A stretch of 64,000 bases of DNA from Physcomitrium patens. Taxonomy: Eukaryota > Streptophyta > Bryopsida > Funariales > Funariaceae. Shown here piece by piece: positions 46,513-60,598 of this stretch; the stretch's first letter is position 1, and each line of letters opens with the position of its first letter. Below the pieces are notes generated by a model that ran no database searches, was not told where the DNA came from, and saw only the letters and a program-made list of their open reading frames with translations. The stretch lies in the NCBI RefSeq assembly GCF_000002425.4, contig NC_037265.1, forward strand, positions 14,767,293-14,831,292, given 5' to 3'. Made by a program: the position numbers and the translations under genes.

Positions 46513-46655
46513 ACGCCTTTTTCACACTGGTCCCGGAATAGATCCCTTTTCAAACAGCTCCCGGAATAGATCCCTTTTCACACAGCTCCCCAAAACAATC
46601 CCTATTCACATGGCCGGCTGAAAAAAAGCCTTTTTCACACAGTCAAATCTTGGAC
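46513..46655. repeat. Tandem repeat of 28 bp, about 4.5 copies
   Basis: Units built on CCCTTTTCACACAGCTCC and CGGAATAGAT. The middle copies are nearly identical and the outer ones diverged. It marks the edge between AT-rich DNA and the GC-richer island to its right. Confidence 0.75.
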
Positions 46656-47380
46656 TACGGAATAGTGTCCCTCGAAGGAGCCAGAAGAGCGTTGACGACG
46701 TCAGGACAAGACGAGGCTGATTGAGCGATGGAGGGATTGCGAGAAGCTTCAGGTCATCCTGATCGGCGGCTTTACCACCCACGGAATCGAGCCCAGACTT
46801 ATACAATCCTTGCGAACAATTCAGATACCGCAACAACAACCCTCACGCTCTGTGATCCAACGTCGAACGACTGAATGAGCCGCTCACGACCTTCCTCATC
46901 CTGCAAATTGGCTGCTACAACTCATCTCTTGACGTTGTTTCCTGCCTGCCGGCCGTGCTCCTGCCCTCTGTTGACATTTCTCCCACAACTTGAACCCGAG
47001 ATCCTGTGTCTCACTGACAGAAGCTTCGGTGGAGGAGTTTGAATCTTCAACGGATCCAGCCTGTACATAACGAGGCAGATGAGTTGGTTCCAAATTGAAG
47101 TTCCGACAAGCTCCGAGAGTTGGGCTGTTTTTGAGTCCAGGCCCAGAGAATTTGGGCCCTACATTCGCGAATACGGAAATCGTGCTTACGCCGTGGTGTC
47201 AGTCACTGGTGGTGCCTTCGCCTGGATATTCCTATTTCTGAGAAAATCACACCTGCAGTATCTTAAGTGGTTGATTCGTCGTGGAGTAGTCAGTCGTGAA
47301 AATTCATATGTGAACTAAGTGAAGTCAGTGGGGTCTGAGCCTTCCTCTTCCACCCAGCGAACTTTTGTTAATAAAAGGAT
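46656..47380. other. GC-richer island, no product recognised
   Basis: Small frames on both strands: minus 46606-46839 and 46896-47093, plus 47079-47318. The plus frame (79 codons, starting MSWFQIEVPTSS) has one hydrophobic stretch, AVVSVTGGAFAWIFLFL, but no known family. It could be a pseudogene or an exon. Not assigned. Confidence 0.25.
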
Positions 47381-47937
47381 GAGTGAATCAAGTACACATG
47401 CTCGATGGTGTAGAAACATTATGATCTTTCCATCCAGAATAAAAGAAATTTAGTGTGGACAAAGTATAAACAATCATATCTTACTAGTGTACAAGTTGCT
47501 TGCACGACCAACGTACAACATACTAGATAGTCTTCGACGCTAGACTATATTGGGAACGTAGATTGCGCTGCATATTCGTGATTAAAAACATCGCTTGGTC
47601 CGAAAGCTTTCATGCCCACATTCACCAGAAGTTCCAACTTCCACCCAGACGTTTCTTTCCAACTCCAATAATATGTAGTTTCAATTCGTAGAAAAAATTG
47701 TCCACAACCCACGTCTCAAAAGACTGGATATAGCTATATATTCGTACGCCATGTTTTATCCCTTCGCTTCCTCTACTAAGCTGCACATGGCCATCCCAAG
47801 AGATCCATACATCCAAACATCACGCATCCGCCCACATCTTGCTGCTCGCCAGCTATTTACGTATATACACCACCTTCCACCACTTGGATGCTCCCCACCC
47901 CACTCCCCACCCATTCATGTGCACACCTTCTGCCACC
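47381..47937 (-). other. 3' untranslated and flanking sequence of the reticulon gene
   Basis: Between the GC island and the reticulon stop codon. No separate gene seen. Confidence 0.5.
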
Positions 47938-49832
47938 CTACATCCTCTTCTTCATTGACGGGACTCTCGGGATCTTGCGTAAGATCGCGTCGTCCAGCTT
48001 CCTGTACTGCACGCTCGCTGCTTCCGATGCCTTCTGTGCATGGTGATCGATCACATCCTCGTACTTGTCGAAGATGAACGGAACCACGTGAAACCACACA
48101 ATGCCTGTACCAAAACCATCGTGTCAATTCATCTGCACACCAAGACGCCTTCACTCACATTCCGCTCCCCAACGCCCACAAACCAAACACATCTAGGCGC
48201 ATGATGTGTCAATCTACTACGATTCTCCCGCCACCATTCCCGCAGAAGACTGACAACCATCCTATCTGATATTGCATCAAACATCAGTAACAATCGCAAA
48301 AAAATGCATATATAAATACTACGACGTCTCAGAGTCGCTGCGAAGGAGCACCCCATCTTACCAATCCACACGCAGGTTAGCAAGTTGAACCAGGAGCCGA
48401 CAATCGACACAACATACAAGGAAGCTACCACCTGCAAGGCAACGTCAACCATTCATCAAAGTGCTCACAACCTCTGCATCCGTGCCCTTGTGAACACATC
48501 ACACAAAAAGGCACTCTCATTAAAGACATTTTAACTCTTGCACACACCCTCACCAAGTATCCAATGCTAATGCACGCACTATACAAACAACACCGGTCGA
48601 TCGCACGAGTACCCTCAAGCAGCGTGGTCGGAAAAATGAAGACCTACCACAAACCATACCCGACGTCCACGACAAGACCTCGCGCTTGAAAGCCCAGTTC
48701 ACTACTAACGTGCCAAGCACTTACCAATAAAAACAGCTTGAAGTCCTTTCCAAGCGCAACGGTACGAGCGATGTGCAAAGCCTTGTTAACTTCAATCCGG
48801 ATGAGATTAGCGGTGTTCATAACAAAACTTTCGGAGAGAGACAGCTCCGGTACCGGTGGACCAGCCCTGATCACATTGACAGCAAAAACACATCATTCCG
48901 TAGCTATAGTGGTCGTTCTCAACCAGGAGACACGAATCCCAAACGTAACCCAAAGTACCGTTAACCAATACACAAAGAGGTAAAAAGAGTTATTGATTTA
49001 GTCAGGGACGCCGTCTAGACCCCCAGAAAAAATATAGCTAAAACAATCGCGGTGTACATGGTGCACATGTTATACGTTGTACGGCAAGGGACGAATTAAC
49101 TGACAAACATGGTGTTTTAGTTAAGTACCTGTGAAGAAGCGCGGCAATGCTCGACCAGACAAAGAGCAAGACGATCACGCACATAAGGATGTTGCACGTC
49201 AGCGTAACAAATGTGTAGCCAGATTTCTCTAGAAGGTACCAGATGGCTGTGGATCCAAACAAAGTTCCACCGGAGAGATACTTATCTCTCCACAGAGCCG
49301 AATCAGCAGCTACGTCCAAGCAACAACAAATTAATCCATGGAACGCCAGTAAACGGACCATTCGATAAGAGACTAGAATCAATTAAAAGAAAAAACACTT
49401 CAAAAGTCTTGTGATAAACTTAGGTTCCGAACTTCTCAGCTTCGTAGCCTTACTAGCGAACAAGACCTTTTTAACATGGTTAGCCTGATTCATGGAAGCC
49501 AGATCAGCATCCCGTTAGGCATCGAATCAATAGGTCATCCACAGGGAAGCCAAGGATTCCTAGATTTGGTCTACCATAGCTCCACTGACAAATGCGGTGC
49601 AAAACAATGTAAAGCACTCTTGTATATTTTGCAATATTCACTGAAACAAGAGAATTACATCCGTCCTACCTCGGCCTCCACCCAGGAGCTGGTAAACGGT
49701 CTTGTCCTTCGTCAAGAACCGGTTGCGAGGCCCGTACTCTGACGTAGGAGCAGTCTGAGAGGCAGGCATCCTGTTAACACCTTCCATCACAGAATCTGGG
49801 ATGCTTTGTGTCTGATCACTTTGTCCCGACAT
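47938..49832 (-). CDS. Reticulon-like protein (plant RTNLB type)
   Basis: Five exons on the minus strand: 49670-49832, 49129-49309, 48725-48866, 48362-48431, 47938-48104. All introns are GT-AG and the phases (1, 2, 0, 1) join one frame of 240 residues. Reticulons insert hairpins into the ER membrane and shape its tubules. The N-terminus (MSGQSDQTQSIPDSVMEGVN) leads to KTVYQLLGGGRAADSALWRD, the standard start of the reticulon domain. The first hairpin is LFGSTAIWYLLEKSGYTFVT to IVLLFVWSSIAALL, then the loop PPVPELSLSESFV and ALGKDFKLFLL. The second hairpin is VVASLYVVSIVGSWFNLLTC to WFHVVPFIFDKYED. The C-terminus ends PSMKKRM, matching a KKXX dilysine ER-retrieval signal. Length is typical for plant members. 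No defect seen. Confidence 0.94.
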
Positions 49833-50960
49833 CGTGCTTGACTGTGAAAGCCCAACCTAAATGCGTTCGCTTCAATTCTGCAAAATTGAAAGTGGGCTGC
49901 ATTTCATATCCAACGATGATGAAGATATCATGTTGTACCAGCAAGCTACACAAGAAGATGAACGTAATTCAGTGGGAATGACCAGCTGCAAGATTGGCAC
50001 AGTAATCAAGGAACAAAAAGTATTGATCAAAAAGAGCCAAAAACCTGTACAAGACCAACAATTGTTGAAGAATAAGAATAAAAATAAAAATCAAATCAAA
50101 GTTCAAAACAGCAAAAAGGATCGAGGGAGAGTAAAAGGACTATCTCAAAGACGCAATGAAGCAAGCCAAAAAGGATCGGACTACAATATCATCCTGCTCA
50201 TCTACAACACGAAGGAACGCACGGAACCCTCCCAAAATTCTCAACCTCGAGCCACCCATAACGTAAGAAAATCCTATCTGACATCCGAAACACTCAGCAA
50301 CATAAAATCTCGAGCTCAAAACGCCCGCTTATCATCATTCCACATCGAAGCCCTCCATCATGCCTACCCCTCCCCCACAAACCTCACTAAATGCGAAGAC
50401 TCTTCTGAAATCCAACAGACAAGAATCGCTGTAAAACAACGACGATGACGACCTTCGTCACCACCATGTCAAAAAAAACTCCCTTCAAGCCAAACCTCCG
50501 AACGGACTCCTCCACTGCAAGGATCAAACAAACCATGTATCACCCAAAAAACCATGGATTCCGCTCCCATTCTACACTCAGACTCGATCGCTACTCACCA
50601 TAAGGCGCCCATAACAGCCATGAAAGCTTACCTGTGCTCGATCAAAGCTGTGAGCAATCACAGAAACTGGCCATGGCGTAGACCCAGCAGCAGGTCGGCG
50701 ACAACCCACACCACCACGGGTCCTGAGGTGGGCGGGCGGGCGTTTGGAACCTGAGCCGGTCGGCCCCGCCCGCCCCGGCCGACCTTGAACAATTCCGTCC
50801 GATTGACGAATGATCTTCGTTCCGTGATGGATGCCACAACCAGGGCTTCTGAGGGACCTGGGCCGATCGTCCCGGCCGACCTTGATCCTTTCCGTTCGAT
50901 TGATGAATGAAATTCATCTGAGGATGAATGTCGTTTATTTTGGGAGAGTTTTGGACCATT
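49833..50960 (-). other. Upstream region of the reticulon gene
   Basis: The minus strand is pyrimidine-rich near the start codon, as many plant leaders are. The plus strand therefore has a long Lys-rich open frame (49861-50448, 195 codons), which I judge a composition by-product. A GC-rich direct repeat closes the region. Confidence 0.5.
50741..50930. repeat. GC-rich imperfect direct repeat, two copies 97 bp apart
   Basis: CCCGGCCGACCTTGA occurs at 50774 and again at 50871, followed in each copy by TTCCGT-CGATTGA-GAATGA. The preceding parts (CCTGAGCCGGTCGG and CCTGGGCCGATCG) also match. Confidence 0.7.
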
Positions 50961-52830
50961 GAGAGCTGCCTTCTACCATTAATATATAATACTTATATTT
51001 AAAATATATGTATCATAGTGTTTTTAATTTTAAAAATGTAATCCAAAATTTCATTTCAAAATCAAACAAGTAATGTCAAATTTGGATCAAAATAAAATAA
51101 AATACAAAATTTCAAGTTTTTATGTTTTGTTCAGCAACCACCAGCTAATGATACTTTTTAACCATTACTTATGTTTTTAAAGATAGTTAAATTTATTATT
51201 AATTGTAATATGTCATATTTGAACTGTTATTTTAACTCTTTATTCAAATGATTATTTTGAGTGTACTTATAGTATTTAAAGCTATATGCAATTATAAATC
51301 TAAATAATTTTTGAAGGAAATTTATCTATTTAATGAAGATTTAGCTTATAGATTCTATTACTAGCCAAATTTTTGTTATGGCATGTAATGTGCACTCGTC
51401 TAACTGCTCTTTTGATTATCCTCTTTAACAAGACATTGACTTTAATTATTTATCTTTAGATTATTCATGGTATAAAAGTATCAAAATCAAATATTTTTTA
51501 AAACATTAGTACGCTCTTTGTTGATTGGATATCATAAAACTTTACAAATAAATCTTTTTATCTTAAAGATATCAATAGTATCAAAAAAGTCAATGACACC
51601 TTGCAATGACATTAGAAACTAGTAGTGTTTTAGTATTAAAAAATCAAGAACAAATTATTATAACATTAGAAACTAGTGATACTTTAGAAAAGAAAAAAAG
51701 AAAAATAATAAAATTTATTTATTTTTAGAAAAGTCTTAAGAATTATGTAATTTTTTTATTTAGATGTGTTTACAAAAATAATTAGAGTACCAAAAGTAAT
51801 GATGACTTTGAACAATAAGGTGATATTCATTTTCTAAAAAATATTCCAAATCTTAAGTAAACATAAGAAGAATATTTATTTTAATGCTATATAAAAAAAA
51901 ATTAATAAATTTAATAAATAAATAAAAATTAGAAGAATATTAAATCAATCCAAATAATTTTTCAATCAATCACTCTACTCCAACATTTTATTTCTTTAAT
52001 TAGGCCACAAAAAAGTAAAAGCATTAATTATTTCAGCAACACTCATGCATGAGGTATTCACAATATAATTGTAAATGAACAAATAAACTTGGAAGATTCA
52101 AAATTAAGGAATAGATGAGAGAAGATAACCTGCTTTGGATTGATAAAGTATATATGATGAGGTACAAGATGATAAGAATAAAATTGGGTTAATTTAAGAT
52201 CTACTTTAGTCAATTTAATATTCTCATAAATTTAATAGAAACATATTATATTTTCATCTTCAAAAAATATTATTAAAAATACAAAATAAGAGATTTGGTT
52301 TTTATTTATTTAATCACAGATATGGATAATACTTTATCTATTTTTAGCTCTAATATAACCTTTTAATAATTTTAAGTTGATAAATATATATTATTAAAAT
52401 ATTTTTGAAAATATTTTTATACTTCTATTTTATATTAAAGTATATTAAATAATAATAATAATTTTATTTGTATATTTAATTTTAAATAAATTATTTAATA
52501 TTAAAAAATTATAAATAAAATTTTTAGCACCGAATAAACCTTTGTTGAAATATTTTAACATAAAACTATAACAACCAAACTCTAAATCAAATGTTGATTT
52601 TATTTTTTCATTTTTTTATTTTTTTAAAATATTAACTAAAACAATATCACTTATTACATAGAAATATAGACTTCAACAAATTACTTGGAAGATTAGAGAT
52701 GATCAAAATCATTAAACATTTCAACAATTATAAACATTGAAGTATTTTGATTAATGTTAATTTATAAATATATTTTAAAGATAAAAATAAATTGTAGTTA
52801 TTATCTCAAAACATGTATCGATGTATTTTC

Positions 52831-52842
52831 AAACACACACAT

Positions 52843-52894
<52 letters not shown>
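52831..52894. repeat. Compound (AC)n(AT)n(AC)n microsatellite
   Basis: An AT core flanked on both sides by AC tracts. Confidence 0.95.
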
Positions 52895-53680
52895 GATTTG
52901 AATTTTTTCAATTATTTCTTGAGTTTAATTTAGTGTTTTCTATACCTATTTCTAAAACCTAATATAAACATTCAACAAAATGAGAATCATAGGAACAATA
53001 ATCATAATGATAACAATGACATGCATACAGAAGAGCATACTTAGGCAACAAGTTTTTACAAGAAAATCCTAGAATTTTCTTGATTGTTGCTAAAAAGAAG
53101 TATAGAGTAAAATTGCAAGATAAAAGGCATTATTTAGAGCAGACTAAATGCCTCTTGTCTGTAGATTGAATGTCTCTTATTCTTGCATTGAATGCATCCT
53201 ATCATTTTAGTTGCTTGTACCCTTGTATGTTTTATAGTCTTATATTTGCCACCTTTGAAACTATGACAACAACAAGGACTTGTAGAGTTTACCTAATTAT
53301 TTATTATGAATAATTGACAATGAAATCTATTTCATTGCTTGAACATGTCCTTTGAACAGTTCATATGTTGTTGCCAAATTGTCCATGTCACCAAGTCCAT
53401 AGCACAATACTTGGATGAAAGTAAGATGGTTTTATGATGCTCTAGTGTCTTAGTATTGTTGATTTGCAAGTCAGAACCAGACTGGTTCTAGAATAATCCC
53501 ACACATGAAAAACTTTATTTATTTCATTTTTGAGGAGAAGTAATGTTTTGATTTTCGTTAATTGATTATTTGATCTTACCACTACTAAATACAAGAATAA
53601 AAATGGGATCAGTTCAATTTAAGCATTTATCTTTTGATGTCACTTTACAAAATTTTAATTTGTGTGTATTTTAATAAGAA

Positions 53681-53684
53681 TACG

Positions 53685-53716
<32 letters not shown>

Positions 53717-53757
53717 CACACTTGTGTGTTTGTGTGTGAAGGAGAGAGAGAGAGAGA
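53681..53757. repeat. Compound (AT)n, (CA)n, (TG)n, (GA)n microsatellite
   Basis: Four dinucleotide blocks in a row within 77 bp. Confidence 0.95.
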
Positions 53758-55473
53758 AGTAAAGAAGACAAGTACAATGAACAAGAATGACCCAAAAAAA
53801 TTACAAAGTTATCAAAATCAATATGGGTTGTGAAATGATTGATGCTATTTATTTAAAGTAGCTCCAATTTCATCATAAGTTGTGTAGCTATTCAAAAATA
53901 TGATAGGGAAATTAGAAGAGACTATTTCATGGCTATTTAGAAATGCAAAGGAAAACTTTTAATTGAATTGACTTATTAAACAAATTTCTAAACAAATGCT
54001 GTACAATCGTGTGATTCAAGTGTTTCATATTTTCGATTTAGGAAAAAAATGAGTTCAAAATTTTTAAATAATAATAATAATAAATTAATTACATTGATTT
54101 TATTTATTTGTTATTATTATTATTATTATTTTTATATTCTTAATTAAACATCATGATGTAATCACAACATATGGGAAAAAGAAAAAGAAAAAGAAAACTT
54201 CATCTTTCTGTGATCATTAACTATAAAAGAATGTATATGATATTATTGCAGATTATTTACTTTAATTTTAAATGATCCAATTATATTATTTCTTATAATA
54301 ATTTCGTATGAAAAGACTTATCATTTATGATTGAGATATTACTTTCTTGTTAAAAAGTGTAAAATTGCATTTTGACATCCTTAAATGATAAATAGCATGT
54401 AAAACATTTATAATTACAAAGATAAAATCAATATTGTTTAAATTTGACTGATTGTGTATGGCTTAGTAATATAATGCATGTGTTTCTATACTTTTTGATT
54501 ACTGGAGAAAAATGATATAAAATGATATAAAACCTATAAAATCAATTTTTTAAAAAATGTGTTCTAAAAAATGAATACAAAAATCATAAAATCACAGAAG
54601 TGAAAGTGTGGAATAATTTCAATAATATGTCAATAATGATAATATGAATGATATTATTTAATAGAATCCTCAAATTTGTGTTTATTCAATAAAATAAAAT
54701 AAAGGATGTAAAACAAAAACCTAATGTACATGGTATTGTAAAATGATGGTTTCATATTTTTTACTTCTCTATAATTATAATCAAACTTTGTAAGATTTGC
54801 AGAAATTTTGCAAAAATAACTTTCTGTTGATTCATTTTCAAAAGCAACAATTACACTTTCATTTGTACTATGTGTTTTATATTTTAAATATTTTAAATTT
54901 TAAATTATAAAATATTACAGTAAAATTATTAAGAATTTATTGGACAGACATTGTTGATTATTGCTTGCTATTTTATTTTTATCTTCGTCTAGTATTTCTA
55001 AATATAACAATGATCTTACCATTAAAAATAAGAGTGGTTTATGTAAATTCTAAGTAATTTTTTAAGTTGAAAAAAATCATTTAGAATACATAGACAGGTT
55101 TTAAAAATACCTTGTAAATTTATAATAAGCTCTAATTATCATATTTATTTTAAAAGCATTTCTTATAAACTCAATTTAATACACTATTCATTCATATATA
55201 ATAAACATATCCAATATTTGCTTAATTAAATGTTTGCATCATGATCTTTTTTTAAAATTTGTATATTTTATAACATATTGAGATTGATATTCATGAAACT
55301 TTGATAATTGTGGCATGAATAATATTCTATGTAAATTAGTCATTGTATCATTTTTTAACTAAAGAAATTGTAATTTGTATGCGATTTTTGTGAAAATTTA
55401 TAAAAAAATATTTTTTTATTGCCGATCTTAATTGTAGAATACATTTAAAAAACCTCAAAATAATATATCTAAA

Positions 55474-55475
<2 letters not shown>

Positions 55476-55506
<31 letters not shown>
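55476..55506. repeat. (AT)n microsatellite
   Basis: About 15 AT units. Confidence 0.95.
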
Positions 55507-58166
55507 TAAATAATAACATGGTTTTAACAATGTAGGTAACACTAGTATTTGATTTATGATTCTATCATTAAGTAATTTTTAGAATACATTTTTAGATGTT
55601 TTGAATCCAACATACAAGAGATTTTCATAAATTATAATATTACACAATGTCAAGCCATCATGAAGCATCTTCATTTAGAATTTAATTTTATGATTATTTT
55701 ATCATTTTCTATTTCTAATGGCACAAATAAAACAAACCACTTTTTTTGTCCAAGCAGTATGTTGGTGTTGAGTTGTTTCTTTTAAAAAATAAGCACAAAT
55801 TCTTTAATGAATTTATATTTAGTCTATCCAATCTTCAGCCTTTGAAGATAAATCAAATTTATATCAAAATAATTTTAAACTTAGAATGGGTAGAGTAAAA
55901 AGATTCTTATAATGAATAGAATATTACCTTTCAACAGATATTTGCTTATAATTCTTATTCGTATTGATGAAATATAAAGTCCCTTTAGCCTCTTAAAATT
56001 GCTTATTATATAAGATATATTTAGTCCTAAGTAAGCTATTTGTATGTAATCTTGTAATCTTTTCAAATATAAAATTAGATTAATAAGAAGAAATTGTAGA
56101 TCTTACTATAAAATTTTATTCCATATTTTATTAGATATTTTAAAAAATTACTTTTAAAAAATCATAATCATCTTGGTTTATTTTATATTTTTTCTAACTT
56201 GTTGATTTAAGAATTTTTTTAATTCTTATTGAGTCCTTATTTAAGAATATATTTTTAATATTTGAAATTTATTTCAATTATTTATTATAATTCTAAGTAT
56301 TATTGGTTTATTTATATTATATTTTCTAAAATATGATGTAGTAATAATTTATCGAATTAATAAAATTTCTATTTGTTTGATAGAATCAATGAATTCTATT
56401 CTACCTTTAGATTAAGCTTTGCAAAAAAAATTTTATATTATTTTGGTACAAATGAGACTTTAGTTATTCTAAAAATAGGTCATTTTCTATTATTAATATA
56501 AATTTTTAGATTATTTTTATTAATTATATCACAATAAATAAAAAAATATATAAAGAAGATAAAAAATATATTATCACTAATTCTAATTCTTTGTTTTGTA
56601 TTAATTTTTTTATTCTTGTGTATATATTGTGTAATGATAAAATTCACAATTCTCTCCAAATTAGAAAGTAGCTTCAATCAAGAGTTTCTAATAATTAGTG
56701 GAGTAAAGTGGAAAAAGCAACAAATAAAAGTAAAAGAAAAATAACACTAAAAAAATGATATAAGTGGAATCAAGGAATTACACATTATTAAATTAGTCAC
56801 AATTTATTCATTAGGTTTTGTCCAATAAAAAGTAAAATATAAAAATATAAAAATATATTTTTAGGTTGATAATTTTTTATTTTTTCAATGGTATAAAATT
56901 TATGTAAATTCAAGTTACTATGAATGAGATATGATAGTTTGAACATAAAATGTACATAATGAAAAAATTAAGTAATGAATTTTTATCTCAAGAATAACTT
57001 GCTTAAGAATTCAAGAGTTTAAGCCTCAACAAAGTTTATAAATATAGTGTATATGGATCCTACAAAATCCATGAATCCTTAGTCTTATCCTCCTACCTAC
57101 ATCCAATGTGCTAAAATCCATATGAAACTTATGCACCTCTTTTTTCATAATAATTACATTAGTTGCTGATTCTCCTATTTTTTACTAATAAAACTAATAT
57201 TTTTAAAATTTTGATTTCACCATGGTGCTCAGAAATATCTAATTAATTTGAAAACCTTGCATGGCCTTCAAATCTTGTTCCATTTCTTCAAAATGGCTCT
57301 TAGGGTAGTAAAACTCATTTTTATCAAAGTCTCAATAATTACTCTAAAAACTCTTAAATATTTTTAATTAAATTCTAAAAATTCTTATAATATTTTTACA
57401 ATGTAAAAATAAATATAGGACTATGTTTTATTATCTTGGTGATTTTTTATAGTAATAAAATTAATTTAAATAAATTATAAATCATATTTTCTATATAAAT
57501 AATTAAATAAATTTGAGATTTTTTTCATGCTTCTTATAAATATTAATTAATATTTATAGATTTTTTATAATTAATATGCATAAATAGAAGAAAAATTTAG
57601 ACATTGGTACTAAACATTAATATTCAATAGTAAGCAAAAATACTAAATCAACTAAGATAATTGCCTCCAAGCTTTATTACGACTCTATTTTTAATTTTTT
57701 TCCTCTAATGAGACTTTTGTGACTTATTCGTCTATTTAAATTTTAATAAATATAGAAATAATAAAAAATGTAATCCTAGAATATTTATATTTAATAATTT
57801 AAAACTATATTTTTAATACTATCTATCAAATATTGTACAAAATCAAGCAATAATGAAATCAATATTGCTTCAATCTTACCACTCTTTATATGATGTCTAC
57901 TTGGCCTGTCCAAAGAAGCATCACAAATACTAAAGCACTGCTTAATGTGATATTTAAAGATGTGATGTTTGAAAGAAAAAGTCACTATTGGACTTGTAAT
58001 CCTATAAAATTCAATTTTTTTGTTTCATTGTTTTTAATCTAAATATAAATTTGAGTATAAAATATAATTAATATTTCAACCAATACAGACATAAAGTAAG
58101 CACATTGTAAATAAAGTGTTTATATTTTTAATATGAATGTAACTTAATGCGCAAAGCTATTAGAAG

Positions 58167-58169
<3 letters not shown>

Positions 58170-58202
<33 letters not shown>
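58170..58202. repeat. (AT)n microsatellite
   Basis: About 16 AT units. Confidence 0.95.
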
Positions 58203-58207
<5 letters not shown>

Positions 58208-58934
58208 ATAGATTTTTTAATTTATTAAAAAGAATAAATTTTAAAATATAAAATTAAACAAATATATTAATAATAGAGATTTATTGTGATTTTTATGTAG
58301 ATTGTAAATAATTGATTAGTAAATTATTTATTAATGATTAGTAATAAATTATGAATTAAATAATGAAGATCTAAGTGATTAAAAAATATTTATTGATTTT
58401 TAAATTAATATAAATATAATAAAATATATTAATTAAATTAAATTTTGGTTAAGTATTTAAATAATATGTTTAATACACAAGATTTTTTTTTACAAAAAAC
58501 CTATCTTAAAATTATTTTACAATATTTAGTAGTATTTGTTTTAGCTTTAACATCTAATTAATGAAAAGGGTCTTGAATTATATTTTTCAATGGATCCACA
58601 GCTAAGATTTTGTAATCATATCTTTAAAATTTTTCAAATATATATTAATAAATTATTAATAATTATTTATCTATTTATATTAGATTATATTAATTAGATA
58701 TTAATTATTTTTAAAAATATGTACATAATATTTTATACTTTAAATAGTAATTACTCATCATATACTGATATAATCTTAAATCATCACACCCAAAGATAAA
58801 AAAGTTAAATATAACCTAATAATTTTTTTACATTAGCCAAACAATACCTATCTAATATTTGTTTCAAAATTTTTACTAATGATCTAAAAGCTCATGTAAA
58901 ATATTTATTTAAATAATTAAGGTATTAATTTAAT

Positions 58935-58938
<4 letters not shown>

Positions 58939-58972
<34 letters not shown>
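58939..58972. repeat. (AT)n microsatellite
   Basis: About 17 AT units. Confidence 0.95.
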
Positions 58973-58974
<2 letters not shown>

Positions 58975-59394
58975 ATTATTGAACAAGTTTTGATACATAA
59001 TATGGAAAGTTGAAATATGATTATTTTATCAAACTTAAACTTTTAGTAAAAAAATAATATATTATCAATATAATTCGTTTGAAAATAATGAAACAAATTT
59101 TAAAAAATAATTATTAATTATTAATTATTATTTTTTAAAATTTCTAATAAATTTAAATTAAAAATTTATAATATATATCCAAAATCAAATTTTTATTTAG
59201 AATACTTTTTTTCAAAGAATTTAGAAAAACATATTAAATCTTTTTAGATTCTTTAATCCTCACTAGTCAAGAATTGACTTCTTTTTTCAAAAATTCATCC
59301 AATAAACAAAATTCATGTATATGTAGAAAAATTTAGCCAATAAAAAATTAAAATATAAACTAATTATTTTATATATGGAGTAGCTATATGTGAA

Positions 59395-59478
59395 AATTTT
59401 AATAGCTGATCTCAATATCAAAGATCAGCTATTAAAATTCAATATGTGAAAATATAGCTGATCTTTGATATTGAGATT
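59395..59478. repeat. Nested inverted repeats sharing one arm
   Basis: AATTTTAATAGCTGATCT (59395-59412) and its exact complement (59422-59439) form an 18-bp stem with a 9-nt loop. A second long inverted pair, ATCTCAATATCAAAGATCAG and its complement, spans 59409-59478. The two structures overlap and exclude each other. Confidence 0.75.
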
Positions 59479-60598
59479 ATTGTTGACAATTCTTAATGAC
59501 ATGGAATTTACAAAATGTTTGGTCCCTTCTTATATGGTTTCCAGAAAGGCAGTTCAATCTCATAAAGTTTGTCTGAAATTAAATTTAAACTTAATGAGGC
59601 CCATTGGTGAATCTGAAAACTCTTGAATTTCTTCAATACCAAATGTTGCAATTCATTAATAACTTATTTAAAATAAGCAACAAACTTTCACATTTATTGT
59701 TCAACATCCAGAATTTATAATAATTCTTTGTAATTTAATTTTGCTGTAGAATTTTGACTCACAAGCACATGGGGTTCAGGTGAATATCAGAGAGCAGATG
59801 CAAATTTGATTTAAAAGAACCGTGAATGACATATGGAACATTCAAGAATTTAGTTCAATTCATAAACCTAGATGGTACAAACATGTAAAAGAACTGACTA
59901 TGCTGTGTATTTCGACACCTTGTATTGAAAATAAATGTTTGGTGAATCACTGCAATGCAATATTCTGGAGTGCTGGTAAATTCAGCAAATTCAGTGTATG
60001 TGTCAAGGACTAAGATAGTAACAATCTGATGAAAAATGTGAAAATTCATTTGGGATGCCTAAAGTAGAACTGTTGAAAGCTTGTTTATATTGGTGGATGC
60101 GGAGAGTTCTCATGGGCCACTTCAACAAGTCAATTTTCTAGTTACTTTGTGCACCAATGTCAATTCTGGTACACTCGGATGATGAGGGAGCTGTGGGCCG
60201 CAGCTGCTTGAGGGTGCAAAACAAACAAAAAATTAAAAGCACAATGTAAAGACACGTGATTTGTGCCACATCCTAAACAAAAAAACAGTAATGGAATCTA
60301 GAGGCTTTTGTTAGATGGAGATACCTTATCATATTCAAGAATATGTTTGTTATTATCAAAACTTTGAGGGATACATTTGCTATTATCAAGAATGTAGGGG
60401 TATTCTTCATATTTCAACATATTTGAGGGATATATATATGTTTTTATTTTTTATTTTTTTATTATACATATATGTAATCCTTAAAAAATAGTCATATAAT
60501 TAAAAGACTTTAGTGGTTTATTTATTTGTTTAATATAAATAAGATATCATTTTAAATTTTATATCACATTTAAGACAAAGAAAAAATAACACTTATCA

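Noticed and set aside
47079-47318. 79-codon plus-strand frame with one hydrophobic segment
   Set aside because: Short, unrecognised, and overlapped by open minus-strand frames, so not called a gene.
49861-50448. 195-codon plus-strand frame upstream of the reticulon gene
   Set aside because: It is Lys, Asn and Gln rich and lies antisense to a pyrimidine-rich leader. No family resemblance and no splice support, so composition explains it.
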